NCBI RefSeq assembly: GCF_025564085.1
Contig: NZ_JAMGZJ010000075.1
Span: 186,001 to 250,000 of the forward strand
DNA: 64,000 bases
Origin: Silvania confinis
Lineage (GTDB): Bacteria > Pseudomonadota > Gammaproteobacteria > Enterobacterales > Enterobacteriaceae
Reading direction: 5' to 3'
Part shown: positions 17,429 through 26,093 of the stretch, one piece after another
How positions within the stretch are numbered: the first letter of the stretch is position 1
Layout: every line of letters starts with the position of its first letter
Made by a program: the position numbers and the translations under genes
The notes under the pieces: generated by a model
Databases searched by the model: none
The model's input: only the letters and a program-made list of their open reading frames with translations
Told to the model about the DNA's origin: nothing

Positions 17429-17908
17429 ATGAGCACCCGCGTAAACCATCACAAAATCACCCCAGCCCTGGTTAAATCGCTGTCCGACCTGAGCATGGCG
17501 ATTGGCAAAACGTCCATCGAGCCGGGCCTGAAACACCTGATCGACATCCGCGTTTCGCAGCTGAACGGCTGTACCTTCTGTCTGGATATGCACGCTAAAG
17601 AGGCGAAAATCGGCGGCGAGCGCGAACTGCGCATTTATCATCTGTCGGTATGGCGTGAGTCGCCGCTGTTCAGCGCCCGCGAGCGCGCTGCGCTGACCTT
17701 CGCCGAAGCGCTGACCCACATCACCGCCGAAGGGGTGAGCGATGAAGTGTACCGCTGCGTGGCGGAGCATTTTTCTGAGACCGAGATTGCCGAGCTGAAC
17801 TTTGTGATTGTGGCGATCAACGCCTGGAACCGCCTGGGCATTACCTCCCGCATGGCACCGGGTTCACTGGATGCCGCGTATGGCCTGAACAAGGCGAATC
17901 TGGAGTAA
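17429..17908 (+). CDS. AhpD-like carboxymuconolactone decarboxylase family protein
   Basis: A 159-residue all-helical protein. The redox motif CxxC is Cys48 and Cys51 in GCTFCLDMHAKEA, with His55 six residues after, the arrangement of AhpD-type peroxidases. Such proteins reduce or help reduce peroxides. The MocR gene is divergent 100 bp upstream. A REP element lies just after the stop. The ribosome site AGAGGAA precedes the start MSTRVNHH. Confidence 0.88.
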   Translation: MSTRVNHHKITPALVKSLSDLSMAIGKTSIEPGLKHLIDIRVSQLNGCTFCLDMHAKEAKIGGERELRIYHLSVWRESPLFSARERAALTFAEALTHITAEGVSDEVYRCVAEHFSETEIAELNFVIVAINAWNRLGITSRMAPGSLDAAYGLNKANLE

Positions 17909-17915
17909 CACTGTG

Positions 17916-17950
17916 CCGCGCCCGGTGGCGGCTACGCCTTACCGGGCCTG
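17916..17950. repeat. REP element overlapping the end of the GNAT toxin gene
   Basis: CGCGCCCGGTGGCGGCTACG plus TTACCGGGCCTG is a REP-type palindrome. Its right arm overlaps the stop region of the toxin gene ending at 17939. Confidence 0.7.
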
Positions 17951-18469
17951 GAGTGTAAAAAGCTTCTCAATTGATTTCGTTGGATAAAACAGGGAGCTGG
18001 CATTACTCCCTGTTAATGGAATAAAGCCCAGCTTCAGGTAAAAATCTTTTGCCGTATCGTGAAGCGCATCGACAAACATCCCGTGAATGTCTACCGCTTG
18101 TGATGCCAGATAAACCACTTTCATCGCATGGGCCACCAGCGTCATTCCCCATCCCTGGCCCTGCAATGTGAGATCGATTGCGAGGCGGCCCAGGGTGACG
18201 CTGGGTACGTTGATATACGGCACTTTTCTCTGCTGGGTTCGGGAGGGCAGGGTCTCTTTCTCAAAGCAGCTCCCTGACAGCGTGTAGTAGCCCAACACTT
18301 TTGGCGTAACTTCGTCAGTAATGAGCAAATAGGCTCGTAAAAGCCGTCCATCGTGCTGGCGGGCAAGGTGATCGGTCAGAAAACGGTTCAGGCTACTTTC
18401 ACCGCAGTCGAAGCCGGTTAAATCATAATCAGTCTCTTGCGAAAACATCCTTATCGTCAGATTAGCCAC
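17939..18469 (-). CDS. GNAT toxin, TacT-like tRNA acetyltransferase
   Basis: A 176-residue GNAT-fold protein. The acetyl-CoA loop is VTLGRLAIDLTLQGQGWGM (RxxGxG/A-like QGQGWG), and the catalytic Tyr is in AKDFYLKLGFIPL, as in TacT/AtaT toxins that acetylate aminoacyl-tRNA. It starts 3 bp after the stop of the DUF1778 antitoxin gene, the usual order. The pair is probably autoregulated through the palindrome at 18770. Confidence 0.9.
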   Translation of the reverse strand: MANLTIRMFSQETDYDLTGFDCGESSLNRFLTDHLARQHDGRLLRAYLLITDEVTPKVLGYYTLSGSCFEKETLPSRTQQRKVPYINVPSVTLGRLAIDLTLQGQGWGMTLVAHAMKVVYLASQAVDIHGMFVDALHDTAKDFYLKLGFIPLTGSNASSLFYPTKSIEKLFTLQAR

Positions 18470-18472
18470 ATC

Positions 18473-18742
18473 TTACTCCATGTTTTGCAGGCGTTTTGTT
18501 GCGGATTTCATCCTGTCGTTGGGTTCTGGCGGGGTGTCGAGCGCATCCATCACCTTGTTCCAGGAGCCTTCATTAAGAACCAACCGCCGATGCTGCTCAA
18601 TGATTTCGGCAGCCCGCTCCGAGGCACTGTTAACCATGAACTGGGTTATTGTCTGGTTACTCATCGCCGCAGCTTCTTCGATCAGATTTTTGTCTTCGTC
18701 AGTGAGCCTGAGATCAATGCGCTGTTTTTTCACTGCTGGCAT
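18473..18742 (-). CDS. DUF1778 antitoxin, TacA-like
   Basis: An 89-residue ribbon-helix-helix antitoxin. The N-terminus KKQRIDLRLTDEDKNLIEEAAAM is the DUF1778 DNA-binding part, and the tail (residues 50-89) is the toxin-neutralising part. It precedes the GNAT toxin by 3 bp and represses the operon in known relatives. Confidence 0.9.
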   Translation of the reverse strand: MPAVKKQRIDLRLTDEDKNLIEEAAAMSNQTITQFMVNSASERAAEIIEQHRRLVLNEGSWNKVMDALDTPPEPNDRMKSATKRLQNME

Positions 18743-18769
18743 TTTTTACTCCGGGATAGTTATTTTTGT

Positions 18770-18788
18770 ACGGATAAATTCCGTACGT
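18770..18788. promoter_or_regulatory. Palindromic operator of the TacAT-type operon
   Basis: GTACGGATAAATTCCGTAC has perfect 7-bp arms (GTACGGA/TCCGTAC) around TAAAT. It lies 27 bp upstream of the antitoxin ATG, in the place where ribbon-helix-helix antitoxins bind. The toxin-antitoxin complex is the likely ligand. Confidence 0.6.
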
Positions 18789-18894
18789 AGACAGTAGCGC
18801 GTCACAGGTCAATTTTCAACCTTTCGCTCCTCGCCGAAGCATCCCGCTTTTCTTTCCGTCATGCTCTCCTGAACCTCATAACGGAGAGACCCCC

Positions 18895-19218
18895 ATGATC
18901 GCAGTTATTTTTGAAGCCAAAGCGCAGCCCGCGCAGCAGGCGCGTTACCTGCAACTGGCCGCCGAGCTTAAGCCGCTGCTGGCGGATATCGACGGCTTTA
19001 TCGATATTGAACGTTTTCAGAGCCTGACCAGCGACGGAAAAATCCTCTCCCTCTCCTGGTGGCGGGATGAAGAGGCGATCCGCCACTGGAAGCAAAACGT
19101 GTTTCACGCCGCGGCGCAGGCCGAGGGGCGCGAGTCGATTTTCGCGTTCTATCATATTCGCGTGGCGCAGGTGATTCGGGAATACACCTCTGAAAAGGGA
19201 GGACACGCCGATGTATGA
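18895..19218 (+). CDS. Antibiotic biosynthesis monooxygenase (ABM) family protein
   Basis: A 107-residue ferredoxin-like-fold protein. MIAVIFEAKAQPAQQARYLQLA, IDGFIDIERFQSL and the SLSWWRDEEAIRHWKQ segment are typical of the ABM family (small heme- or quinone-related monooxygenases). Its stop overlaps the start of the broken ACT gene by 8 bp, so it heads a coupled operon of ABM, ACT and ArsR-like genes. It has GGAGA just before the start. Confidence 0.82.
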   Translation: MIAVIFEAKAQPAQQARYLQLAAELKPLLADIDGFIDIERFQSLTSDGKILSLSWWRDEEAIRHWKQNVFHAAAQAEGRESIFAFYHIRVAQVIREYTSEKGGHADV

Positions 19219-19460
19219 CGTACATGTGATATTCAACAATACGCCCGGTGCGAAAACCGCTGATCCGTAAACTGAAACAGGAACGTCCGGGCGAGCTGAG
19301 GGAGATAGCCGCCGCGCTGGCCGCACAGGGCGTGTCTGTCCTGACCCAGTACAGCGATCATGCGAATCACCTTATTCTGCTGACCGATAATGATAAGCTG
19401 GCCGCAGAGATCACCGAGCCGTGGGCAACCGATGCTAAAAACCAGTTTATCCCCCGATAA
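19211..19460 (+). pseudogene. ACT-domain gene collapsed by an internal deletion
   Basis: The ATG at 19211 starts [13 protein letters not shown], the usual first strand of an ACT domain. The frame then becomes noise and stops at 19270. In a second frame, from about 19248, [20 protein letters not shown] continues to [12 protein letters not shown] and the end at 19460, which is the usual second ACT repeat. The junction CCCGGTG at 19244-19250 therefore replaces the middle part of a two-repeat protein, with the frame lost. Related intact proteins from memory have about 40-50 residues in between. The ArsR-like gene start (19432) is inside this frame. Confidence 0.6.
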
Positions 19461-20127
19461 CAGCGCTGCACTGGAGCGGGCCATGGCTGCGGTTGCAGCG
19501 GCGATGGCCGACCCGTCGCGGGTCAAAATGCTCTGCGCCCTGATGGATGGACGGGCGTGGACCGCCACCGAACTCAGTGCCGTGGCGGATGTTGCACCTT
19601 CAACCGCCAGCGGGCATCTCACCCGGCTGGTGGAAGGGACGCTGATCAGCTGTCTTTCTCAGGGGCGACATCGCTATTATCGGCTGGCGGGGCACGACGT
19701 TGCCGAAATGGTCGAACAGATGATGGGCTTGTCGTGGGGACGAATTACGCCGCCAGAAACGACAGCGCCAGAATCAATGCGCCACGCACGCACTTGCTAC
19801 GACCATCTGGCGGGCACGGTCGCGGTACAGATTTATGATGCGATGCAGGCGCAGGGCTGGCTGGTAGCGGACGGTTCGGCGCTTACCGTATGCGGGCGCG
19901 AGGGGTTTCTGCAGTTAGGGATTGCGATGAATTCCCGCGCCCGGCGTAAAGCCTGTTGCGCCTGTCTGGACTGGAGCGAGCGCCGCTTCCATCTGGGCGG
20001 GGAGGCGGGTGCTGCGTTGCTGGTGCATCTGGAAAACAAAGGGTGGATCCAGCGCGAAGTGGGGTTTCGCGAGGTGACGGTGACCGCGTCAGGAAAGGCT
20101 GCTCTTCATAAACACTTCCATTGCTGA
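19432..20127 (+). CDS. ArsR-like winged-helix regulator
   Basis: A 231-residue protein, starting MLKTSLSPD at 19432, inside the preceding broken gene (coupled arrangement). The N-terminal winged helix (residues about 12-95; [21 protein letters not shown] and [16 protein letters not shown]) is ArsR-like. A C-terminal region of about 120 residues, including [13 protein letters not shown] and [18 protein letters not shown], is conserved in such HTH proteins and has several Cys that could bind metal or respond to oxidation. It is likely the regulator of the ABM-ACT operon. Confidence 0.85.
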   Translation: MLKTSLSPDNSAALERAMAAVAAAMADPSRVKMLCALMDGRAWTATELSAVADVAPSTASGHLTRLVEGTLISCLSQGRHRYYRLAGHDVAEMVEQMMGLSWGRITPPETTAPESMRHARTCYDHLAGTVAVQIYDAMQAQGWLVADGSALTVCGREGFLQLGIAMNSRARRKACCACLDWSERRFHLGGEAGAALLVHLENKGWIQREVGFREVTVTASGKAALHKHFHC

Positions 20128-20131
20128 AACA

Positions 20132-20208
20132 CGCCCGGCGGCGCACGCTTACCGGGCCTACAACGGCAACGAACCGTAGGCCGGATAAGCGCAGCGCCAT
20201 CCGGCATA
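20132..20208. repeat. BIME (pair of inverted REP elements)
   Basis: CGCCCGGCGGCGCACGC to CGGGCCTAC at the left, and GTAGGCCGGATAAGCGC to GCGCCATCCGGC at the right, are two REP units in opposite orientation after the ArsR-like gene. It is the best-preserved pair of this family in the window. Confidence 0.8.
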
Positions 20209-20477
20209 ACCGCCCGCAGCGGCCTCAGCATAATTAAAACAGGAAAGTTATTTCTTTTATATATATTAAAATACCCAATCATTTCTCAAATAAATATGTG
20301 AACGTTAAGAATTGTCTTGCGTCACTATTTATTCGCATTGTTATTGCTAAAATTAATGACTCATGGAAAATCAACGTTGGCATTTTCAGGCTATAGAAAC
20401 GGATAAGTACAGCCACTAAAAAAATGTTCAGGTTGAATATTGTCTAAATGGAATTATTGATTAGCAAGGAACCGTGT

Positions 20478-20873
20478 ATGCCAAAATTGAAAAGCTATGC
20501 TGAAAGCGTGTTGTTTCAGAGCATTGTCGCGTTGTCGACCCGTTCGACAACCCCGGCAGAGCTGGCCTGCCTTTCAGAGGAGTATATTTCAAGACTCGGG
20601 GTTAAGGATGTGCCTATAGAACAAAAGCGTTTACTTCAGGACATCCAGGTACTTCTGAATACGCTCTGCGAATCAAACGGGAAAGTCATATTCAGTGATG
20701 AGGCCTGGACGGGTAAAAAGAAATTTTTGTTAACCTTGATTGCGGAATTATATTCTGATGTGGTGGCATGGAATGCCGTCGAGCAATATATTTCGGCATC
20801 CAGCTTTATTTCATTGGCGGAAGAGAGGGGCGTGTTTCAGGGCAGTGAGCAATACATTAACAATCAACATTAA
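20478..20873 (+). CDS. Hypothetical 131-residue protein near the autotransporter
   Basis: The start MPKLKSYAES at 20478 follows AAGGAA. The sequence is helical, with no signal peptide or membrane segment, and AT-richer than neighbours. A helix ALSTRSTTPAELACLSEEYISR and WTGKKKFLLTLIAELYSD are the most regular parts. I do not recognise a family. It is convergent with the autotransporter, with a shared terminator in between. A role with the autotransporter or the LuxR-type protein at 25356 is possible but not shown. Confidence 0.6.
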   Translation: MPKLKSYAESVLFQSIVALSTRSTTPAELACLSEEYISRLGVKDVPIEQKRLLQDIQVLLNTLCESNGKVIFSDEAWTGKKKFLLTLIAELYSDVVAWNAVEQYISASSFISLAEERGVFQGSEQYINNQH

Positions 20874-20891
20874 TATCGGCTTCTGAAACAA

Positions 20892-20922
20892 AGCCGCATA
20901 CCTCAGTATGCGGCTCTTTTTT
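20892..20922. terminator. Strong (bidirectional) terminator between convergent genes
   Basis: A perfect 10-bp stem (AGCCGCATAC/GTATGCGGCT) with a CTCA loop is followed by CTTTTTTT on the plus side and TTTG on the minus side. It ends the 131-residue gene and, less strongly, the autotransporter gene, whose stop is at 20927. Confidence 0.85.
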
Positions 20923-20926
20923 TGAC

Positions 20927-23900
20927 TTAGAAGGCGAGTGCCCAGGTGGCGCTCACGATCTGATCGGTATCGTGTTGCGACGCGTTAACGTTGTAGCCTA
21001 CACCGACGGTCATATTGCCTTTCTGCATTTTGACGCCCAGCCGGCCGTTAAAGGAGGTGTCATCCAGGATCTGCGCCCCGAGGGTATCGCTGCTGCTGAT
21101 GCCCACCGTGTGCAGGGTGTTTTGACTGTCCCGGTCGCCGGTGACGGCCACCACGCCAACATCGGCCTGGGTGCTCATCTTCCAGCCAGAATCCAGCGCG
21201 AAGGTTTTGGCGACCTTCACCCCCACCGGGAACTGCCAGATATCCTGCGTGCCTTTGTCGGTATGGAACACGCGTTCATGCTGGCCGTTTTTGGTGTCAA
21301 ACCCGTCCGTCGAGAGCTGGTTATAACGCACCCCGGCATGGGGAATAACATCCATCACCCCGGTCTCGATCAGATACTCGCCCCGCACGCCCACGCTGAA
21401 CAAGGTGCTGTCCACGTTGGCCCGCAGCTTGTCGCCCGCCGCCATCCAGCCCGGCTGTTTCTGGCCGAGATCGCTGCTGGTCTGGGTCAGGCTGATGTCG
21501 CCCGTCAAGTTCCAGCGATCCTGGTTCCAGTTCTGGTACAGGGTAATGCCCCAGAAGCTGAAATCATTGTGGGTGGCGTTGACGTCGCCGCGTGAATCAC
21601 TGTCGCCGTTTCCGGCATGGAATGCCGCGCCGCTGCGCAGGGTTCCCCGTTCCGTCTGCCAGGCTTTGTCGCCGCCCAGCATCAGGCCGTAAAAATCACT
21701 GCTCTGGCCGTAGCGCAGGTTCCCGGCGCTCAGGTCGCTGGTGTGCGGATTACCGTACAACGCATGAACCCAGACGCTGGCGTCGGTATCCGCCGGTTGC
21801 AGGGCAGCGTTGGCAATCGAGTTACGCTCCAGCACCGCATCTACTGCCGCATTGCCCGCCGCCCAGGTGTTGCGCTGCACGCCGCCAGCGGTGGCGATTT
21901 GCGCGGCGCTGTTAATCGTTCTGACCACCTCGTTCACCCCTACCTGCGGGGTGTCGATGGCGACCGACAGATAGCGCGCCCCAGCCTGGCTCGCCGTCCG
22001 CGAGTTGTCGCCACTGGCGATCAGCTGGTCCAGCGCATGAGTCGTCACAACCCCAGGCAGAACCTCCTGCGCCGAACGTGCCTGCGTGGTGACCACCACC
22101 TCGCCATCACGTTCCTCGGTGGTGGCGGTCAGCAGTTTGTTCAACTGCAGGTTGTCGTTCTGCCAGCCGTTGCCGACGATATTGACGTCGCTAAAGCCTT
22201 TAGCCACCGCGTAGGTCTGGTTGGCTTTGGCGTCCGCCACGTACAGCGCGGCGCTGTCTGCCACTTTCAGGCTGCCATTGGTCGCATTCAGCGCGGCCAG
22301 GCCGTTGGTCATCTCCTTGCTGTTCACCATCAGCAGGGAGTGGTCGGCAAACTCGGCCGTGTTAAAGGCCGCGTCACGGTCGGGTGAACTGCCGGTCAGC
22401 GAGCCGTCGACGCGCAGCCCGCCCTGGGTGGCGCTAAGGTACTGCGGGGTATGGACAGAGACCGCCGCGGTAATGGCGTTTTCACCCCAAATAAAGCCGC
22501 TGTCGGCGAAACGGGCTTCAGCCGCAGCGGTGGAGGTATCCCCCAGCACCAGCAGGGCGTTTTGTCCGACGGTAACGCGGCCATTGATCTCATTGCCGCC
22601 GCTTGCCACGCGGGAGGCATTGGCCAGCGTGCCACCGTCCGTCCAGGCCGGGTCGATAAACATCCGCCCGCCCTGCAGATCCAGACGCTCTGCCGTCAAC
22701 AGACCTGCGGCAGAGCCGTTACCCACGGTTATCTGTGCCCCTTCGCTGGCGGTCAACTGGCCTGCCTGCAGCGAGCCGTTGACGCTCATTTGCGCGTTAT
22801 CCTGCAACGCCACGTCGGCGTGCAGCGTGGCCTGCTGATCCACGTTAACCCGGCCGCTGCTGATGACGCCCGCCGTCGTGCCGCCAGAGACCAGGGTATG
22901 ATCCCCCGCGACAATATTCAGCGTGCCATCCGGGGATACGGTGACGGTGCCGGTCAGATGGCCGGTGACATTTTGCATTGCGGCGGTGCCTAAGTTCAGG
23001 GTGCCATTATTGACCGCCACCGCAACCGGCGTATCCGCTGCACCCGCCACGTCAATTAGCGCGCCTGCCGCCCCGGTCAGGGTCAGCGACTGGCCGCCGC
23101 TAATGTCCACCGACGGTTGGCCTTCGCCTTCAAAGCGCAGCTGGGACGCGCCAAAGCCGTTCTGCACGAAAATGGTTTCATCGGTAATCGCATTTTTCTC
23201 ACCGATATTGAGCTGGTTTTTACTGGAGGTGACCAGGGTATTGGCCAGCACCGCCTGGGTCATGGCGGCGTCGATAACGCTGGCGGTGCCCGCCACGTTA
23301 TCGGCATTCTCTAGCGTGCCGAGCATCACCAGGCTGTTGCCTGCTGTCGTAGCGAGCAGGCTATTAACCGCCTTCACATAGTCCAGATGGTAACTGTCAT
23401 CGGTGAGGATCAGCGTGCTGTCGGTGAAGCCCATGCCCGCGCCGGTCTCGTTATAGCCCTCTGGCAGCAGGGACGAGGCCGCCTGGTTAAACAGCTGGTC
23501 GGAACGGGTTTGCAACTGGCTATGGTTGACCATATTCAGCGATGCGCCACTGCTCAGGGCCAGCGTATCGGCAATCAGTTTGGTGTCGTCGAAGATTAAT
23601 TTTCCGCTGCTCAGCTGCACCGGGGCGGTCACCGTGGTGCCTGTCACGGTCAGGGCGTTGCCGACGTTAGCGTCGCTAAAACCGTCGGTCAGCAGCAGAT
23701 CGCCGGCGCTAGTCAGGGTGTCAAAGTTGCTGAACTGGGTCCCGCCAAATACCGGCATGTTCGCCAGATGCAGGGTGCTGGCGTTGCCGCTGCCGTACAG
23801 ATAGCCCGCCACCGCCGTGTTATCCAGCCAGACATCGGAGCGCAGCAACGGCGTGCCTTTCAGGTCAACATCCCCGGAGAGGCTGCTGTCGGTCAGATGC

Positions 23901-25015
23901 AGGTCCACGGTGCCTGCCCCGGTGGTGGCATTGATGCTGCCTTCCAGCACCGAGCGGGTGATATCCATGGCGATCTGCGCGGCTTTGTTAGCAATCAGAT
24001 TGCCTGTGAGGTGCGTATCTGTCAGAGAAGCTGTCAGCGTACCCGTCGCCGCGCCGGAGAGTGTCACATGGCCAACGATCTGGCTGTTACTGAGGGTCAA
24101 CTCGGTGGTTTTGCCATTGGTCATGCTAATTGCGCTACCGTCTTTAAGCGTGGTTTTGGTGACGGTGGAATCGCTAACGGACAGCGTATTGGTGCTGCCT
24201 GAGCTGGCAAGGGTGACCGAACCGGTAAGCTGGCTGCGGTGGACGACAATGGCCTGCGTTTTGTCCGGCAGGGCGACCAGATTGGATATTTCAATCGCAT
24301 TGGCGGATTTGGCCACGTTGCCGGTGCTGTCGATGACGCTGTTTTGAATGGCGATGGCGTTGTCATTTTTGGTCATGCTCAGCAAAATGCCGCCAGCCTG
24401 AATCCGGCTGTCCTGCACGCTAATATCGTGTGTTCCCGCCCCGCCCGCTAAGATCCGGCCGTTAATCAGGCTGTTGTTCTGGATATCAATATCGGCATTA
24501 CCGTTGTCGGCAACATCCAGATAGATGGCGTACCCGGCAAGATAGTCCTTCGCCGTCGCCGCTTTATCCACATCATAGTGCCGCCCCTTAGTGGCGCCGT
24601 TCAGGGTGGACGCATCAACGACGATATGGGTGTTGGTCTGCGCCTTACTGTTTCCGCCCTCGATAACGTCCAGCGCGGCGTGATTGACCATTTCAACGTT
24701 GGCGGTGCCGCCCTTGCTGACGTTGATGAAATAGTTGCTCAGATTTGCGCCATCGACCAGAATTTGCTGGGTGTCGGAATCGCTACGAGAAGGGCCGGAA
24801 AAATAGATATTCTGGGCTTTTGCCGTACTATCAATGGCACCGTCTTGGGTCGCTTTGGTGAAAGACCATAAGGTGGCGTTTTCTTTTAATCCGCAGGTTC
24901 CTGTATACAGGGTTTCTGCGCAGGTATTTGCCAGGGCCGGTGTCAAAAGTAAACTGCTGCCCAGAATCACGCTCATGCTGACAGCCAGCTGATTCAGGCG
25001 AAATGATTTATTCAT
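20927..25015 (-). CDS. Autotransporter adhesin-like outer membrane protein
   Basis: A 1362-residue type V secretion protein. The start at 25015 (MNKSFRLNQLAV) has AGAGGGA upstream; longer upstream starts lack a ribosome site and a signal peptide. The signal peptide ends about residue 29 (TPALA). Residues about 30-1090 are a beta-helix-type passenger with many repeated short strands (patterns such as SLSGDVDLKG and TLTASLTDTHLTGN). The barrel starts near residue 1095 (VHALYGNPHTSDLSAG) and ends with a terminal Phe (TWALAF). It faces the LuxR-type gene across a 340-bp gap. An adhesive or auto-aggregating role is typical but inferred. Confidence 0.9.
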   Translation of the reverse strand: MNKSFRLNQLAVSMSVILGSSLLLTPALANTCAETLYTGTCGLKENATLWSFTKATQDGAIDSTAKAQNIYFSGPSRSDSDTQQILVDGANLSNYFINVSKGGTANVEMVNHAALDVIEGGNSKAQTNTHIVVDASTLNGATKGRHYDVDKAATAKDYLAGYAIYLDVADNGNADIDIQNNSLINGRILAGGAGTHDISVQDSRIQAGGILLSMTKNDNAIAIQNSVIDSTGNVAKSANAIEISNLVALPDKTQAIVVHRSQLTGSVTLASSGSTNTLSVSDSTVTKTTLKDGSAISMTNGKTTELTLSNSQIVGHVTLSGAATGTLTASLTDTHLTGNLIANKAAQIAMDITRSVLEGSINATTGAGTVDLHLTDSSLSGDVDLKGTPLLRSDVWLDNTAVAGYLYGSGNASTLHLANMPVFGGTQFSNFDTLTSAGDLLLTDGFSDANVGNALTVTGTTVTAPVQLSSGKLIFDDTKLIADTLALSSGASLNMVNHSQLQTRSDQLFNQAASSLLPEGYNETGAGMGFTDSTLILTDDSYHLDYVKAVNSLLATTAGNSLVMLGTLENADNVAGTASVIDAAMTQAVLANTLVTSSKNQLNIGEKNAITDETIFVQNGFGASQLRFEGEGQPSVDISGGQSLTLTGAAGALIDVAGAADTPVAVAVNNGTLNLGTAAMQNVTGHLTGTVTVSPDGTLNIVAGDHTLVSGGTTAGVISSGRVNVDQQATLHADVALQDNAQMSVNGSLQAGQLTASEGAQITVGNGSAAGLLTAERLDLQGGRMFIDPAWTDGGTLANASRVASGGNEINGRVTVGQNALLVLGDTSTAAAEARFADSGFIWGENAITAAVSVHTPQYLSATQGGLRVDGSLTGSSPDRDAAFNTAEFADHSLLMVNSKEMTNGLAALNATNGSLKVADSAALYVADAKANQTYAVAKGFSDVNIVGNGWQNDNLQLNKLLTATTEERDGEVVVTTQARSAQEVLPGVVTTHALDQLIASGDNSRTASQAGARYLSVAIDTPQVGVNEVVRTINSAAQIATAGGVQRNTWAAGNAAVDAVLERNSIANAALQPADTDASVWVHALYGNPHTSDLSAGNLRYGQSSDFYGLMLGGDKAWQTERGTLRSGAAFHAGNGDSDSRGDVNATHNDFSFWGITLYQNWNQDRWNLTGDISLTQTSSDLGQKQPGWMAAGDKLRANVDSTLFSVGVRGEYLIETGVMDVIPHAGVRYNQLSTDGFDTKNGQHERVFHTDKGTQDIWQFPVGVKVAKTFALDSGWKMSTQADVGVVAVTGDRDSQNTLHTVGISSSDTLGAQILDDTSFNGRLGVKMQKGNMTVGVGYNVNASQHDTDQIVSATWALAF

Positions 25016-25355
25016 TAGGGTGTCCCTCTTTAATTGCGTAATGATTTTATTTCGCAGCCGCAAATATAAAAATCCATACACGGTTTAATCCTTGGTTACA
25101 TTTCGCATCATATCAGGTGAATTAAACTGGAGAGGTCAGATTGGTCTACTCCCTATTGGATAAATCTTAATGAGGGAGATATCTGTCTGTTATTGTGTGG
25201 TTATATTTTCTGTATTTGTTGGGTTATGTGAAGAAGCGCACAATACGCCCTTACGTGACTAGGAATATTCTTATAATCCTGTGGAAAACTGTTAATTGAA
25301 AATTATTACATTCTCGACGATTATGGTTCAATCCACAGAGATGATAAGGTTATGG
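25016..25355. promoter_or_regulatory. AT-rich divergent region between the autotransporter and LuxR-type gene
   Basis: About 340 bp between the two divergent start codons. It is much more AT-rich than the coding DNA around it, and contains the ribosome sites of both genes. It must hold both promoters and is the natural operator of the LuxR-type protein. I see no firm repeat or palindrome of convincing length. Confidence 0.4.
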
Positions 25356-25970
25356 ATGATGATTATTGTTTTGACATCCTGTAGATACTTTCAACAGGGC
25401 TTTGATATGTTAGTGGAAAACCTGATGGTAGAAGCGCCATCCTTCAAAAAAGTGCTGTATGTCGACGATATCAAAAAAGCGACCGCGGATGATTTTTCCC
25501 GCGCCAAAGCGATTGTTGTTGATTATGGGCAATCTGAAGTAAGAGTGTTAAATACGTTGCTGGAAATAAAGAACCGCTACGAACAAAGCTATTTTATTTT
25601 TATTACCCGCGATGCCTGCTTTGAAAGTACGATAGAAAATATTCTGATTAATACGATTGCCGATTTTACCATCGACTGTAAAAGCGCGGTACGTAAATTA
25701 AGCGCGTGCCTGGCCCATTTTGCGCTGGAAGATCAGCAGGTGACCATTTTTAAAAATATTCGCTGGCATCATCTCGAAAAAGAGCAGCGTTTAACCCGCA
25801 TGGAAACCCTGCTCCTTCCCTATATTGTCTCGGGGAAAAAGAATAAAGAGATTACCCGTTATCTGGATTTAACCGGAAAAACGGTCAGTCACCATCGACG
25901 CAATATCTACCGTAAATTCGCGGTAACCAATCTCACCGGATTGTATAAAAAATTCGACCACAGCATCTGA
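25356..25970 (+). CDS. LuxR-type regulator next to the autotransporter
   Basis: The C-terminus has a LuxR-type HTH: VSGKKNKEITRYLDLTGKTVSHHRRNIYRK. The N-terminal 120 residues are a receiver-like but phosphorylation-poor domain (IVVDYGQSEVRVLNTL). This architecture resembles RcsA-, FimZ- or EcpR-like auxiliary regulators. The start chosen is MMIIVLTS at 25356 with AAGG upstream; other Met starts lie 20 residues before and about 16 after. Divergent from the autotransporter gene, so probably its regulator. Confidence 0.7.
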   Translation: MMIIVLTSCRYFQQGFDMLVENLMVEAPSFKKVLYVDDIKKATADDFSRAKAIVVDYGQSEVRVLNTLLEIKNRYEQSYFIFITRDACFESTIENILINTIADFTIDCKSAVRKLSACLAHFALEDQQVTIFKNIRWHHLEKEQRLTRMETLLLPYIVSGKKNKEITRYLDLTGKTVSHHRRNIYRKFAVTNLTGLYKKFDHSI

Positions 25971-26051
25971 GGCGGCAAGTGGCGCGCCATCCCCGACGCG
26001 TCGCTTTTGCAATTCCTGCGGTTTCTCCCTCTGTTTCTTGATACTTACCCT

Positions 26052-26064
26052 GATAACTATTATC
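26052..26064. promoter_or_regulatory. Candidate MarR operator
   Basis: GATAACTATTATC has perfect 5-bp arms (GATAA/TTATC). It lies 30 bp upstream of the MarR start codon, where MarR-type repressors normally bind to regulate their own operon. The arms are short, so the call is tentative. Confidence 0.35.
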
Positions 26065-26093
26065 TTCTCATCGTGTGAAGCGAGGTTCCCCCG

